Shown in pieces: positions 11,201 through 15,311 of a stretch of 15,311 nucleotides of DNA. Source of the DNA: Acidobacteriota bacterium (GTDB lineage Bacteria > Acidobacteriota > Polarisedimenticolia > J045); the NCBI GenBank assembly GCA_024276295.1, contig JAJRXN010000176.1, forward strand, positions 1 through 15,311, read 5' to 3'. A program made the translations under genes and the position numbers. How positions within the stretch are numbered: the stretch's first letter is position 1; every line of letters starts with the position of its first letter. The notes under the pieces were generated by a model, which saw nothing but the letters and a program-made list of their open reading frames with translations, did no database searches and was not told the DNA's origin.

Positions 11201-12523
11201 CGTCCAGCACGAGGTCGGCGGCGCCTGGCCGCCGTCGAGTTCGCAGTCCGCCAGATCGGTCTCGGCGGGAACCGGTCCCCAGATCACCGAGACTTCGCCG
11301 ACCTCGGTCCGCCCCGCGTTGCCCGACGCGTCGAAGTCCCAGTCCGCTCCCGGCGCTCCCACGAGAAGGTCGAGCGTCGAGTCGTCGTCGAAGTCGGCCA
11401 CCGCGATCGCGGTCCCGGCATCGTCGCTCGACGAGGCACCGTGGACGATGCTGTAGCTGTCGACCTCGAGGTCGATCGTCGACGGCAGCGTCGCGGACCC
11501 GGCGATCACCCCGATCCCGCCGGCGTTCGGCCGGTCGGTCGCCGGACCGCGGTGCCGCGGCATGCGGAAGATGATGTCGTCGATTCCGTCCCCGGTGATG
11601 TCGCCCGCGGCGACGCGGACTCCGAGCGTCCCCGACTCCGCCGCGCTGTCATTGCTCGTCCCGTCGCCGTCGAAGTCGTACGACGGGCCGTGGATGATCA
11701 CGTCCGGCGGCGAGGTGTCGAGCGCGCGGACACCATCGGTGAACGTCGTCACGCTCGACAGCAGCAGCGCCAGCTCTCCGGCCTGACTGCGGGCGTTGCC
11801 TGGCCCGTCGGCCCCGGAGGCGCCGATCAGCAGGTCGGGCTTGCCGTCGCCGTCGAAGTCTCCCACGGCGAGACTGGAGCCGAACCGGTCACCGCGCTCC
11901 ACGCCGTAGATCCACAGGTCGGCCCGGGACTTGCTTCGGTCGGGCCGAGCCAGATCGAAGCTCGTGCCGCGGGCGCGTCCACCGAAGAGGACATAGACCT
12001 CCCCCCGCGCGCTGAGCCCGTCCGGATCGATGCTGCCGTCGCCGTCCGCGTCGACGTTCTCGGGTCCGTCGGCGAAGCGGGCGCACATGATCAGGTCGTC
12101 GTAGCCGTCCTGGTTCAGGTCGGCGAAACCGAGTTCCTCACCGAGGTTGTCGCCGGGACTCGCGCCGTAGATCACCAGGTCGGCGGCGTCGCCGGCGCCG
12201 ATGTCGAACAGCTTGTCGAACGGCGGGTCACCGAAGTAGACGTAGACCGCGCCCGCATCGAGCCGGTCGCTCGTCTCGCCGTCGAAAGCCGGCGCGCCGA
12301 TGGCGTAGTCCAGCGTCCCGTCGCCGTTGAAGTCTCCGACCGCAAGTCCCTGGCCGAAGTCGTCACCGACGCTGCGTCCATAGCGAAGGACGTCCTGGCC
12401 ATCGGCGGTATCGGCCTGGTTGACGCGTGTCTGCGCGCCGGCGAACAGGCTCGCCGCGGCGAGCAGGGTGAGGAGAGAGCTGACCGTGGCGAAGGCGGAA
12501 AGCCCGTTCCTCACGGATGTCAT
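5285..12523 (-). CDS. Giant secreted FG-GAP beta-propeller / thrombospondin type 3 repeat protein
   Basis: The protein has 2412 residues and no recognised gene name. A Sec signal peptide covers about residues 1-30 (hydrophobic core SSLLTLLAAASLFAGA, likely cut after AGA). Then come FG-GAP repeats x7 (about 44-565), a TSP3/EF-hand stalk (566-1149), FG-GAP x7 (1150-1652), a short TSP3 stalk (1653-1799), FG-GAP x7 (1800-2292), a DSDGDG linker and a fibronectin-III-like module (about 2324-2412, with YNLYRG and final DSSGTQRPDPPACP). FG-GAP repeats form integrin-alpha-type propellers with calcium loops (VGDFNGDG..D); TSP3 repeats also bind calcium. I infer an extracellular, calcium-dependent adhesin or matrix protein. 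No LPXTG, PEP-CTERM or membrane anchor is visible, so the attachment and export route past the periplasm is open. The ATG at 12523 is chosen for its AGGAGG six bases upstream and the signal peptide; the frame stays open further upstream without protein-like sequence. Confidence 0.95.
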   Translation of the reverse strand: MTSVRNGLSAFATVSSLLTLLAAASLFAGAQTRVNQADTADGQDVLRYGRSVGDDFGQGLAVGDFNGDGTLDYAIGAPAFDGETSDRLDAGAVYVYFGDPPFDKLFDIGAGDAADLVIYGASPGDNLGEELGFADLNQDGYDDLIMCARFADGPENVDADGDGSIDPDGLSARGEVYVLFGGRARGTSFDLARPDRSKSRADLWIYGVERGDRFGSSLAVGDFDGDGKPDLLIGASGADGPGNARSQAGELALLLSSVTTFTDGVRALDTSPPDVIIHGPSYDFDGDGTSNDSAAESGTLGVRVAAGDITGDGIDDIIFRMPRHRGPATDRPNAGGIGVIAGSATLPSTIDLEVDSYSIVHGASSSDDAGTAIAVADFDDDSTLDLLVGAPGADWDFDASGNAGRTEVGEVSVIWGPVPAETDLADCELDGGQAPPTSCWTIRGRDQGDGYGQAIVVTDHDGDGFSDLIVGAPFSASRDNLRDSGGEIWVRWGNGTRPGSTEDLANASGPVLWGTDAGDSFGLVMTSGNLDQIHGSDLLVGAPFRDGPDLGNGVRSGAGAVYLTGLYDFDIDGIRDLYDNCPSLNNPGQSDIDGDLWGDVCDNCSSEPNRDQLDSDGDGFAGDACDTDDDDDFVDDDNGDGTFNPCPSGQVFNCDDNCRVVRNGDCDANPFSCDQDRDGIVSQQERDQGFQSDLDGDGLGDACDNCPNDANVDQADYDQDGLGDVCDPDDDNDGIPDDDGDGTSDPCTGGNTVDCDDNCPFTPNPTQDNSDGDTLGDACDNCPNDDNADQADTDGDDVGDACDNCVDTANADQDNVDGDALGGACDNCPLVVNDDQADVDGDGLGDVCDNCVDVANPDQRDTDGPQETAECPIIEFPVDEDGDGTTDYTEIYLILDTDRDGTWDEGTEELTEGPDGVGDACDNCPEQCNFEQREGDNIFFQDSDHVGSECDNCGGENNGDCDVDPLYCDQDGDGTVSSQEYFEGFQRDTDNDGQGDACDQDDDNDGVNDETISGDPNDNCRVTPNPGQEDADLDGVGDACDNCVNQDNPSQIDDDGDGLGNACDNCPLAANPDQTDTDGDGSGNACDTDDDDDGIPDDDGDGTFDPCTGGATTDCDDNCTTVANPSQVDTDGDGVGDDCDFPEVDLAADGADHIVIYGKEKLDSAGRSVAAGDLNGDGHADIVIGVPDAKGPTNSDDFTGEVYIIFGPLSAQELDLKLHTPDVLIYGEVGNDEFGRALAVGDVNSDGIDDLIVGAPRAEHFGAALDDDGDGTTESKSGAGRVYAFFGQASWPATIDTDSGDRENPNADAVWGASRGGAFMGVALALGDINGDGSLDVAMGAQNYREYDSLAARFRTYGGVYVAFGGSGIGGKTDYTATSADFFVRGADDTDRAGRVLAAGDVDQDGIDDLLVGARTGDGPDSLVPDRGELYLVFGDSGLTSGTVRDLSIDPGIRIWGDQKDDQLPTSLAAADVDGNGFDDIVIGVSGADGPGTGRSLAGRVYVVLDRARASWFSDSVELIADLRVYGRRQSDFLGEAVGVGDLDADASAELVLGATGSEGPQSPGRSEAGEAVVLSWKDVQFDFEVDLSTTLLATAIWGADIVDSLPSGIATADINGDGAEDAILGVEGGDGDPDDTADRFNTGEVWVVSPGDLDGDTIKNLADNCPNTANTDQLDDDGDGVGNLCDNCQLTANPDQADSNGDGTGDACEGDFDQDGIPGDDGDGTADPCTGGVTADCDDNCPSDANASQSDVDADGVGDACDLDADNDGVENAMDNCWLVANASQLDADNDGTGNACDTLVRLSTGDGVTVWGEESADALGRGGVIGDFNADGTLDLALGAPDADGPSNGRSGAGAVYVFYGPVGASIDLATVSADVEIYGQDAGDELGFTLAVGDINGDSTDDLVVGAPGGASDQDVDADAGEVYIFYGGGLGSTIDLATTSANVTIYGARAGDRLGEGIAVLDIDGDGASDLALGAPMADGEFESVTDGGVVFFLFNASIGTKRLDFTFGNENFDHYINGADFDDHFGKALIGGDVDGDATDDLIVGAPDADGATNLKAGAGEVYVFNAGTLSSIGFELKTYNGDYAAVFYGETESDLAGSALAAADIDADGTGDLLVGVPGQGSPPGDPARINAGGAYMLQGGSSFTAESGSTFDAAAERSYFGPRAGEKLGSALAVGDYNGDGTAELFLAGPGADGSGGTPVDLGAVQVVDPTRIAAGNVIVDLEDLPPAQLIYGRSSSDSLAAAGWLLLADLDGSAGVDLVCSADLGDGPDDLRADAGEALVLGHGDSDGDGVLDANDCVPGDAAYGHLDDTGTSSTFDVDKVTFRWSSVQGADSYNLYRGTVTVPWDWNWICIRSGLPTPEGTDQGEPSPGDVFFYDSRAVASTCFGDMGTDSSGTQRPDPPACP
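5288..5554 (-). other. C-terminal fibronectin-III-like module of the giant protein
   Basis: The last ~89 residues leave the acidic repeats. A strand pattern DVDKVTFRWSSVQGADSYNLYRG fits the start of a fibronectin III-like fold, and the chain ends FYDSRAVASTCFGDMGTDSS... then CP at the stop. From memory, very similar endings (a cysteine, then G-DSSG-RP...CP) close many secreted proteins of Acidobacteriota-like bacteria. The two cysteines (STC and the penultimate residue) may pair. Whether it serves as an export or anchoring tag is unknown. Confidence 0.6.
5648..7126 (-). repeat. FG-GAP block 3: seven repeats, third beta-propeller
   Basis: Seven units, each built as (I/V)(Y/W)G...D.(L/F)G..LAVGD(F/I)(N/D)GDG..DL(L/V)(V/L)GAP...AG.VYVF.G. 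Calcium-loop cores in order: IGDFNADG, VGDINGDS, VLDIDGDG, GGDVDGDA, AADIDADG, VGDYNGDG, LADLDGSA. The seventh loop has lost its later acidic ligands. Confidence 0.85.
7127..7567 (-). repeat. TSP3 block 2: short calcium-binding stalk
   Basis: Four DNC units (DNCPNTANTDQ, DNCQLTANPDQ, DNCPSDANASQ, DNCWLVANASQ) alternate with D.D.DG(V/T)G(N/D)(A/L)CD loops over about 147 residues. It contains one copy of the 80-nt cassette. It links propellers 2 and 3 and is about a quarter the length of the first stalk. Confidence 0.9.
7299..7378 (-). repeat. 80-nt cassette, copy 1
   Basis: Encodes DGIPGDDGDGTADPCTGG followed by a variable tetrapeptide and CDDNC. It has the same length and layout as the copies at 9168, 10248 and 10551. 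Confidence 0.85.
7568..9076 (-). repeat. FG-GAP block 2: seven repeats, second beta-propeller
   Basis: Calcium-loop cores in order: AGDLNGDG, VGDVNSDG, LGDINGDG, AGDVDQDG, AADVDGNG, VGDLDADA, TADINGDG. Each is preceded by (I/V)(Y/W/R)G and followed by a VY(V/I)(V/I/A)FG-type strand. Blade 2 carries an extra acidic loop, DDDGDGTTESKS (8693-8728). Confidence 0.85.
9168..9247 (-). repeat. 80-nt cassette, copy 2
   Basis: Encodes DGIPDDDGDGTFDPCTGG followed by a variable tetrapeptide and CDDNC. It is nearly the same as copies 1 and 3 at both DNA and protein level. Confidence 0.85.
10248..10327 (-). repeat. 80-nt cassette, copy 3
   Basis: Encodes DGIPDDDGDGTSDPCTGG followed by a variable tetrapeptide and CDDNC. 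Same length and frame as the other copies. Confidence 0.85.
10551..10630 (-). repeat. 80-nt cassette, copy 4 (most diverged)
   Basis: Encodes DFVDDDNGDGTFNPCPSG followed by a variable tetrapeptide and CDDNC. It keeps the 80-base length although its sequence has drifted most. Confidence 0.75.
10829..12394 (-). repeat. FG-GAP block 1: seven repeats, first beta-propeller
   Basis: Calcium-loop cores in order: VGDFNGDG, FADLNQDG, VGDFDGDG, AGDITGDG, VADFDDDS, VTDHDGDG, SGNLDQIH. Blades 2 and 4 carry extra acidic loops (DADGDGSIDPDG at 12017-12052; DFDGDGTSND). Blade 5 contains the two cysteines seen in this propeller's long insert, ADC and TSCW. The seventh loop is degenerate. Confidence 0.85.
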
Positions 12524-12529
12524 CGTGAT

Positions 12530-12535
12530 CCTCCT
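12530..12535 (-). promoter_or_regulatory. Ribosome binding site deciding the start of the giant gene
   Basis: On the minus strand AGGAGG lies six bases before ATG 12523, directly ahead of a signal peptide. It rejects the much longer in-frame extension to 13096. Confidence 0.85.
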
Positions 12536-12710
12536 GCTTCGAGCATCGTGACGAATCGGCGGTCTCCGTGCCGGCGCACGCCGCGAAAGACAGCGCCGAT
12601 GACGACCGAATGTACGCTCATCAGCGGAAACAGGCATGGCGATTTGGCGGCCCGCGGGGCGTGCGCTATGTGGCCGGACGGAGCTATCGTCACCGGGGAT
12701 TCCAACCTCC

Positions 12711-12716
12711 GGAGAG
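12711..12716 (+). promoter_or_regulatory. Ribosome binding site deciding a GTG start for the S8 protease
   Basis: GGAGAG ends six bases before GTG 12723. Starting there puts a lipoprotein signal at the extreme N-terminus. The upstream in-frame ATG at 12636 would add 29 residues ahead of it and has no matching site. Confidence 0.75.
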
Positions 12717-12722
12717 ATTCGA

Positions 12723-14219
12723 GTGAGTTCGAAATCGGTCACAATGGTCCTCGTCCTTGCGCTCGTGGGCTGCACCGCCGGGCGCGTCCCGCATCCCGGA
12801 GCACCCGGCGAGGCGCGCGGCGGGAGCGTGCCCCGCCTGGCCGACCCCGGTCCCGCCTCGTCCCGCCCCCTGGCCCCGGAGTTCGACCGCCTCGCCCGGG
12901 AGGCGGCTCGCCGGGGCGGCTTCCTGCGGGTCCTCGTCGACCTGCGCCGCCAGGTCGATCTCGGGGCCGTGATCGAGGACCAGATTCGCCGGCGCCTGAC
13001 CCGCCAGACCGCGCGTGCCGAGGCGCTGGCCCTGCTCGAGCGGACGTCGGCGGCCGAGACGCAGAGCCTCGTGCCGTTCCTCGAGGCTCTGCGCACGGAG
13101 GGGGTCGTCGACTACTTCCAGCCGCTGCGCTACCGGGCCCGGGTCTTCGTGTCGATCCTGCCCGAGGGCCTCGAACGACTGCGCGCCCGGCCCGAAGTCG
13201 CGGCGCTGATTCCAGAGTTCGACTCGGTGCGCGAGGCGCGCCGGAAGTCCGGCGCCGCCGGCGGGCTGCTGGCCCCGCCGATTCCGCCAGGCGACAGCTG
13301 GGGCGTCGCGGCGCTGGACCTCGAGCACCTCTGGGAGCGGGGGATCGACGGACGCGGCGTGCTGATCGGGAGCCTCGACAGCGGGGTGATCGGACGGCAC
13401 CAGGCGTTCCGCGGCGCCGAGAACGAGGGACCGTACTGGTACGACCCGGACCGGGGAAGCACGATGCCGACGGACTCGGCCCCGCACGGCTCACAGGTGC
13501 TGGCGTGCGCCATGGGCCGGCGGGTCGCCGGACGCGCCCTCGGCGCCGCTCCCGGGGCCCGGTGGGCCGCCGCCCTGGCCAATCCGTTCAACAGCTACAA
13601 CAACGTGTCGATGACCCTCGCCGCCGACTGGATGATCTTCGACGTGCAGCCGGACGTCGTGCTCGGAGCCTGGGGACACGGGCGCTCGAGTTGCGACGAC
13701 CGTGACCTGTCGATGATCGAGGCGATGCGGGCCACCGGAATCGTGCTGGTCTTCGCCGCGGGAAACGACGGTCCGGACGCCGGCACGATCCAGGCCCCGG
13801 CAGGATTGGCCGGCTACGCGCCGCCTGGTGGCGGGCCCCTCATCGTCGCCGCGGTCGATCGCGAGGGGACGGTGATCGACGCCTCGTCCCGGGGGCCGTC
13901 GCCGTGCGGCGCGGAACGCCTCGTGCCGGACGTCGCGGCACCGGGATGGGAGGTCCCCGTGCCGACGGCCGGCGGCGTCGAGGCGCTGACGCTGGCGTCG
14001 GGAACGTCGATGGCCGTCGGATGGGTCGCCGGCGTCGTCGCGCTGATGCTGCAGGTCCGCCCCGACCTGCCCGTGACCGAGGTCGAGCGGATCGTGCGGA
14101 AGACGGCTCGCGACCTGCCGCCGGAAGGGCTCGACCCGGCGAGCGGCTACGGGCTGATCGACCCCGCCCGCGCGGTCGAGGCCGCCGAGGAGTGGACTGC
14201 CATCGGCGAATCCCGCTGA
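12723..14219 (+). CDS. Subtilisin-family (S8) serine protease, lipoprotein
   Basis: A 498-residue endopeptidase, predicted to be lipid-anchored on the envelope. The N-terminus MSSKSVTMVLVLALVGC is a short lipoprotein signal with lipidated Cys17. Residues about 60-180 resemble the propeptide region of bacillopeptidase F-like enzymes: a strand FLRVLVDLRRQVDL, a helix rich in Arg and Ala, then VVDYFQPLRYRARVFVSI and RPEVAALIPE. The catalytic domain has Asp219 (IGSLDSGVIG), His255 (APHGSQV), oxyanion Asn348 (FAAGNDGPD) and Ser429 (SGTSMAVGWVAG), so the triad is complete. No C-terminal domain or second anchor is seen. It starts with GTG. It diverges from the giant propeller gene, so processing or shedding of that protein is conceivable but unproven; self-activation by propeptide removal is expected from the family. 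Confidence 0.95.
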   Translation: MSSKSVTMVLVLALVGCTAGRVPHPGAPGEARGGSVPRLADPGPASSRPLAPEFDRLAREAARRGGFLRVLVDLRRQVDLGAVIEDQIRRRLTRQTARAEALALLERTSAAETQSLVPFLEALRTEGVVDYFQPLRYRARVFVSILPEGLERLRARPEVAALIPEFDSVREARRKSGAAGGLLAPPIPPGDSWGVAALDLEHLWERGIDGRGVLIGSLDSGVIGRHQAFRGAENEGPYWYDPDRGSTMPTDSAPHGSQVLACAMGRRVAGRALGAAPGARWAAALANPFNSYNNVSMTLAADWMIFDVQPDVVLGAWGHGRSSCDDRDLSMIEAMRATGIVLVFAAGNDGPDAGTIQAPAGLAGYAPPGGGPLIVAAVDREGTVIDASSRGPSPCGAERLVPDVAAPGWEVPVPTAGGVEALTLASGTSMAVGWVAGVVALMLQVRPDLPVTEVERIVRKTARDLPPEGLDPASGYGLIDPARAVEAAEEWTAIGESR

Positions 14220-14235
14220 TGAGCGGACCCGCCGG

Positions 14236-14255
14236 GGCGCGGGGCTCTCCGCGCC
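14236..14255 (+). terminator. GC hairpin just after the S8 protease gene
   Basis: A perfect 7-bp stem, GGCGCGG / CCGCGCC, surrounds a six-base loop 16 bases after the stop. No U-run follows on the plus strand, so it may be a weak or factor-assisted terminator, or only a 3'-end stabilising hairpin. Confidence 0.4.
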
Positions 14256-14280
14256 ACCCGACAGCAGAAAGAAGCAGAGA

Positions 14281-14318
14281 CGGAAAGGAAAAGGAGGGTG
14301 GCCTTGGGGCCACCCTCC
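14281..14318 (-). terminator. Intrinsic terminator of the tandem lipoprotein unit
   Basis: A perfect 11-bp stem (14293-14303 with 14308-14318, GGAGGGTGGCC) has a four-base loop. Read on the minus strand it is followed by TTTTCCTTTCC. It begins 30 bases after the stop of the lipoprotein gene. The plus-strand side lacks a U-run, so it serves the minus strand. Confidence 0.88.
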
Positions 14319-14348
14319 CTGTCGGTCATGGTGCGAGCCGTCGAAAGG

Positions 14349-15161
14349 TCAGAAGCGACCGGCGTTGTTGCCGAGACCGTCCGGGCGGAAGGTGACGGCG
14401 ACGTTGGCGGAAAGGCCCTCGTAGGTCACGCTGACGGAAGCCGTGTTGCCGTTGGCAGCGACCCAGCCGCGGAGGTAGTTGAGCTCATGACGCGCGTTCG
14501 GCGTCATCGGAATCGCGACCTGGAGCTCTTCCGTGATGAAGCCCGTGAAGTTGCCGAAGATCGGCGCCGACTCGGAAACGCCAGTGGCCGAGGTCAGCGT
14601 CACGCTCGCGTTGCCGGCATGCACCGGGACGACGTAGGCCGAACCGCCACGCCAGGTGGTCGTGTCGAGATCGGCAAAGACGCTCGCCAGATTCTGCTTT
14701 TCGGCAGCGAACAGCGCATCGCCGCACTCGCCGAGGCGCGAAGCCTGGTCGAGCAGCACCGAAAGGCTGCGGGCGCCCGAGCAGTCCTCGAAGAACTGGT
14801 AGTCGAACGGATCGTCGTTCTGGCGCGGGTTCCACGCGTTGACGATCTCACAGCCCTCGTAACGCCAGTCACAGTAGGTCTGGTCGAGGAACAGCACCGA
14901 GGCCGTCGGGTCGTAGTTGTTGAAGGTGTACAGCGTCTGGTCGCCGTACTGGTTCTGCAGCACCATCGCGAACAGCTCGTCGGAGCCGTCCGGGTAGATG
15001 GTGGCGATCTGGGACGTCGTCTCGATGTAGGCCTTGTGCGCGGTCCGGATCAGGCCGGAGTAGTCACCGCGGGAATCCGTGATCATCGGATAGTTGGTGA
15101 TCGCGCAGCCGAGCGAGGCGACCATCGCCAGTGCGAACAGAGCGAAAAGCAGCTTCTTCAT
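14349..15161 (-). CDS. Conserved-looking hypothetical lipoprotein, member of a tandem family
   Basis: A 270-residue protein I do not recognise. MKKLLFALFALAMVASLGC is a textbook lipoprotein signal with lipidated Cys19; Ala20 at +2 suggests outer-membrane sorting if the usual rule holds here. The mature part has four more cysteines (in TYCDW, YEGCEI, EDCSG and GECGD), enough for two disulfides. Many aromatic and Thr/Ser residues and a strand-rich C-terminal third (SAYVVPVHAGNASVTLT..., WVAANGNTASVSVTYEGLS) suggest a beta-sandwich. The start at 15161 is chosen for the signal peptide and for AAGGAG ten bases upstream; the in-frame ATG at 15200 would spoil the signal. It lies 35 bp after the stop of a gene whose C-terminus is related, probably in one operon ended by the terminator at 14281-14318. 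Function unknown. Confidence 0.88.
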   Translation of the reverse strand: MKKLLFALFALAMVASLGCAITNYPMITDSRGDYSGLIRTAHKAYIETTSQIATIYPDGSDELFAMVLQNQYGDQTLYTFNNYDPTASVLFLDQTYCDWRYEGCEIVNAWNPRQNDDPFDYQFFEDCSGARSLSVLLDQASRLGECGDALFAAEKQNLASVFADLDTTTWRGGSAYVVPVHAGNASVTLTSATGVSESAPIFGNFTGFITEELQVAIPMTPNARHELNYLRGWVAANGNTASVSVTYEGLSANVAVTFRPDGLGNNAGRF

Positions 15162-15165
15162 GGTT

Positions 15166-15177
15166 TCCTGACTCCTT
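15166..15177 (-). promoter_or_regulatory. Ribosome binding site of the 270-residue lipoprotein
   Basis: On the minus strand AAGGAG (15172-15177) lies ten bases, and AGGA (15166-15169) four bases, before ATG 15161. Either can serve, and together they fix this start over the upstream ATG at 15200. Confidence 0.65.
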
Positions 15178-15196
15178 TCCTGCGTCGCACCAGCGA

Positions 15197-15311
15197 TCAC
15201 AGACGATCCGCGTTGGCCAGGATCGCGTTGACGTCGAACGTGGTCGAAAGACCGTTGTAGACCACCTCGAGCTCGTTCGCCGAGCCGTGGCTGGCCACCC
15301 AGTTCGCGAAC
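15197..15311 (-). CDS. C-terminal fragment of a paralogue of the 270-residue lipoprotein (cut by window end)
   Basis: Thirty-seven codons and a TGA are visible. The reading FANWVASHGSANELEVVYNG, then LSTTFDVNAILANADRL, aligns with the end of the downstream lipoprotein (RGWVAANGNTASVSVTYEGLS ... LGNNAGRF in parts). Shared positions include W-V-A, the G two residues later, V-Y/V-T-Y, G-L-S, and the final L-N-A-R pattern. It is in the same orientation and stops 35 bp before the next start, so it is likely cotranscribed and arose by tandem duplication. The N-terminus, and so any lipobox, lies outside the window. It is too short for standard gene finders, but the alignment supports it. Confidence 0.8.
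   Translation of the reverse strand, partial: FANWVASHGSANELEVVYNGLSTTFDVNAILANADRL

Larger units (their letters stand above)
12524..12722. promoter_or_regulatory. Divergent intergenic region between the giant gene and the S8 protease gene
   Basis: These 199 bp must hold promoters for both diverging genes. On the minus strand TACATT (12609-12614) is a possible -10 for the giant gene, 85 bases before its ATG, with only a weak -35. On the plus strand no convincing -35/-10 pair is seen. Small open frames here read as shadows without ribosome sites. Confidence 0.45.

Noticed and set aside
12520..12705. A 61-codon minus-strand open frame in the divergent region
   Set aside because: It overlaps the giant gene's start in another frame, has no ribosome site and has an arginine-rich composition like other shadows.
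12524..13096. N-terminal extension of the giant protein by 191 residues
   Set aside because: The added text is Arg/Ser-rich shadow sequence antisense to the S8 gene. The ATG at 12523 has AGGAGG and starts a signal peptide.
9689..13705. A 1338-codon plus-strand open frame opposite the first part of the giant gene and running into the S8 gene
   Set aside because: Same cause: high GC and aspartate codons that read as valine in reverse. It also overlaps the S8 protease out of frame and shows no family features.
14293..14318. The strong hairpin as a bidirectional terminator also serving the S8 gene
   Set aside because: On the plus strand the stem is followed by CTGTCGGTC, with no U-run, so only minus-strand use is supported.

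Overview
The window is high-GC bacterial DNA with very dense coding. The large secreted FG-GAP/thrombospondin type 3 protein, its C-terminal YNLYRG...DSSGT-RP...CP module and the extended hybrid histidine kinase suggest an environmental, probably uncultured, Gram-negative bacterium. Acidobacteriota (Thermoanaerobaculia or Polarisedimenticolia-like) is my best guess; Myxococcota or related phyla remain possible. This placement is inference, because the window has no rRNA or other marker gene.

Left part (1-5185), cytoplasmic genes. A hybrid sensor histidine kinase, cut by the window start, has three PAS domains, HisKA, HATPase, a degenerate receiver and an intact receiver. An RluA-family pseudouridine synthase follows on the same strand 29 bp later. 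Convergent to it, and overlapping its end by 19 bp, is a glucose-6-phosphate isomerase.

Centre (5220-12523, minus strand), one gene of 2412 codons. It encodes a secreted protein with a strikingly regular plan: signal peptide, seven FG-GAP repeats, a long TSP3/EF-hand calcium stalk, seven FG-GAP repeats, a short TSP3 stalk, seven FG-GAP repeats, then a C-terminal fibronectin-III-like module. I read it as three complete integrin-alpha-like seven-bladed beta-propellers on calcium-stiffened linkers. It ends in a clear intrinsic terminator. Two enormous antisense reading frames opposite it are composition artefacts.

Right part. Divergent from the giant gene, across a 199-bp intergenic region, is a lipoprotein subtilisin-family (S8) protease with an intact catalytic triad and a bacillopeptidase F-like propeptide. 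Beyond it, on the minus strand, are two tandem genes: the tail of one protein, cut by the window end, and a complete 270-residue lipoprotein. Their C-termini are recognisably related, and an 11-bp-stem terminator closes the unit.

The centre and right together look like a cell-surface or secreted locus: a giant calcium-dependent adhesin or matrix protein, a surface-anchored protease and a small lipoprotein family. A functional link among them is inference from position only.
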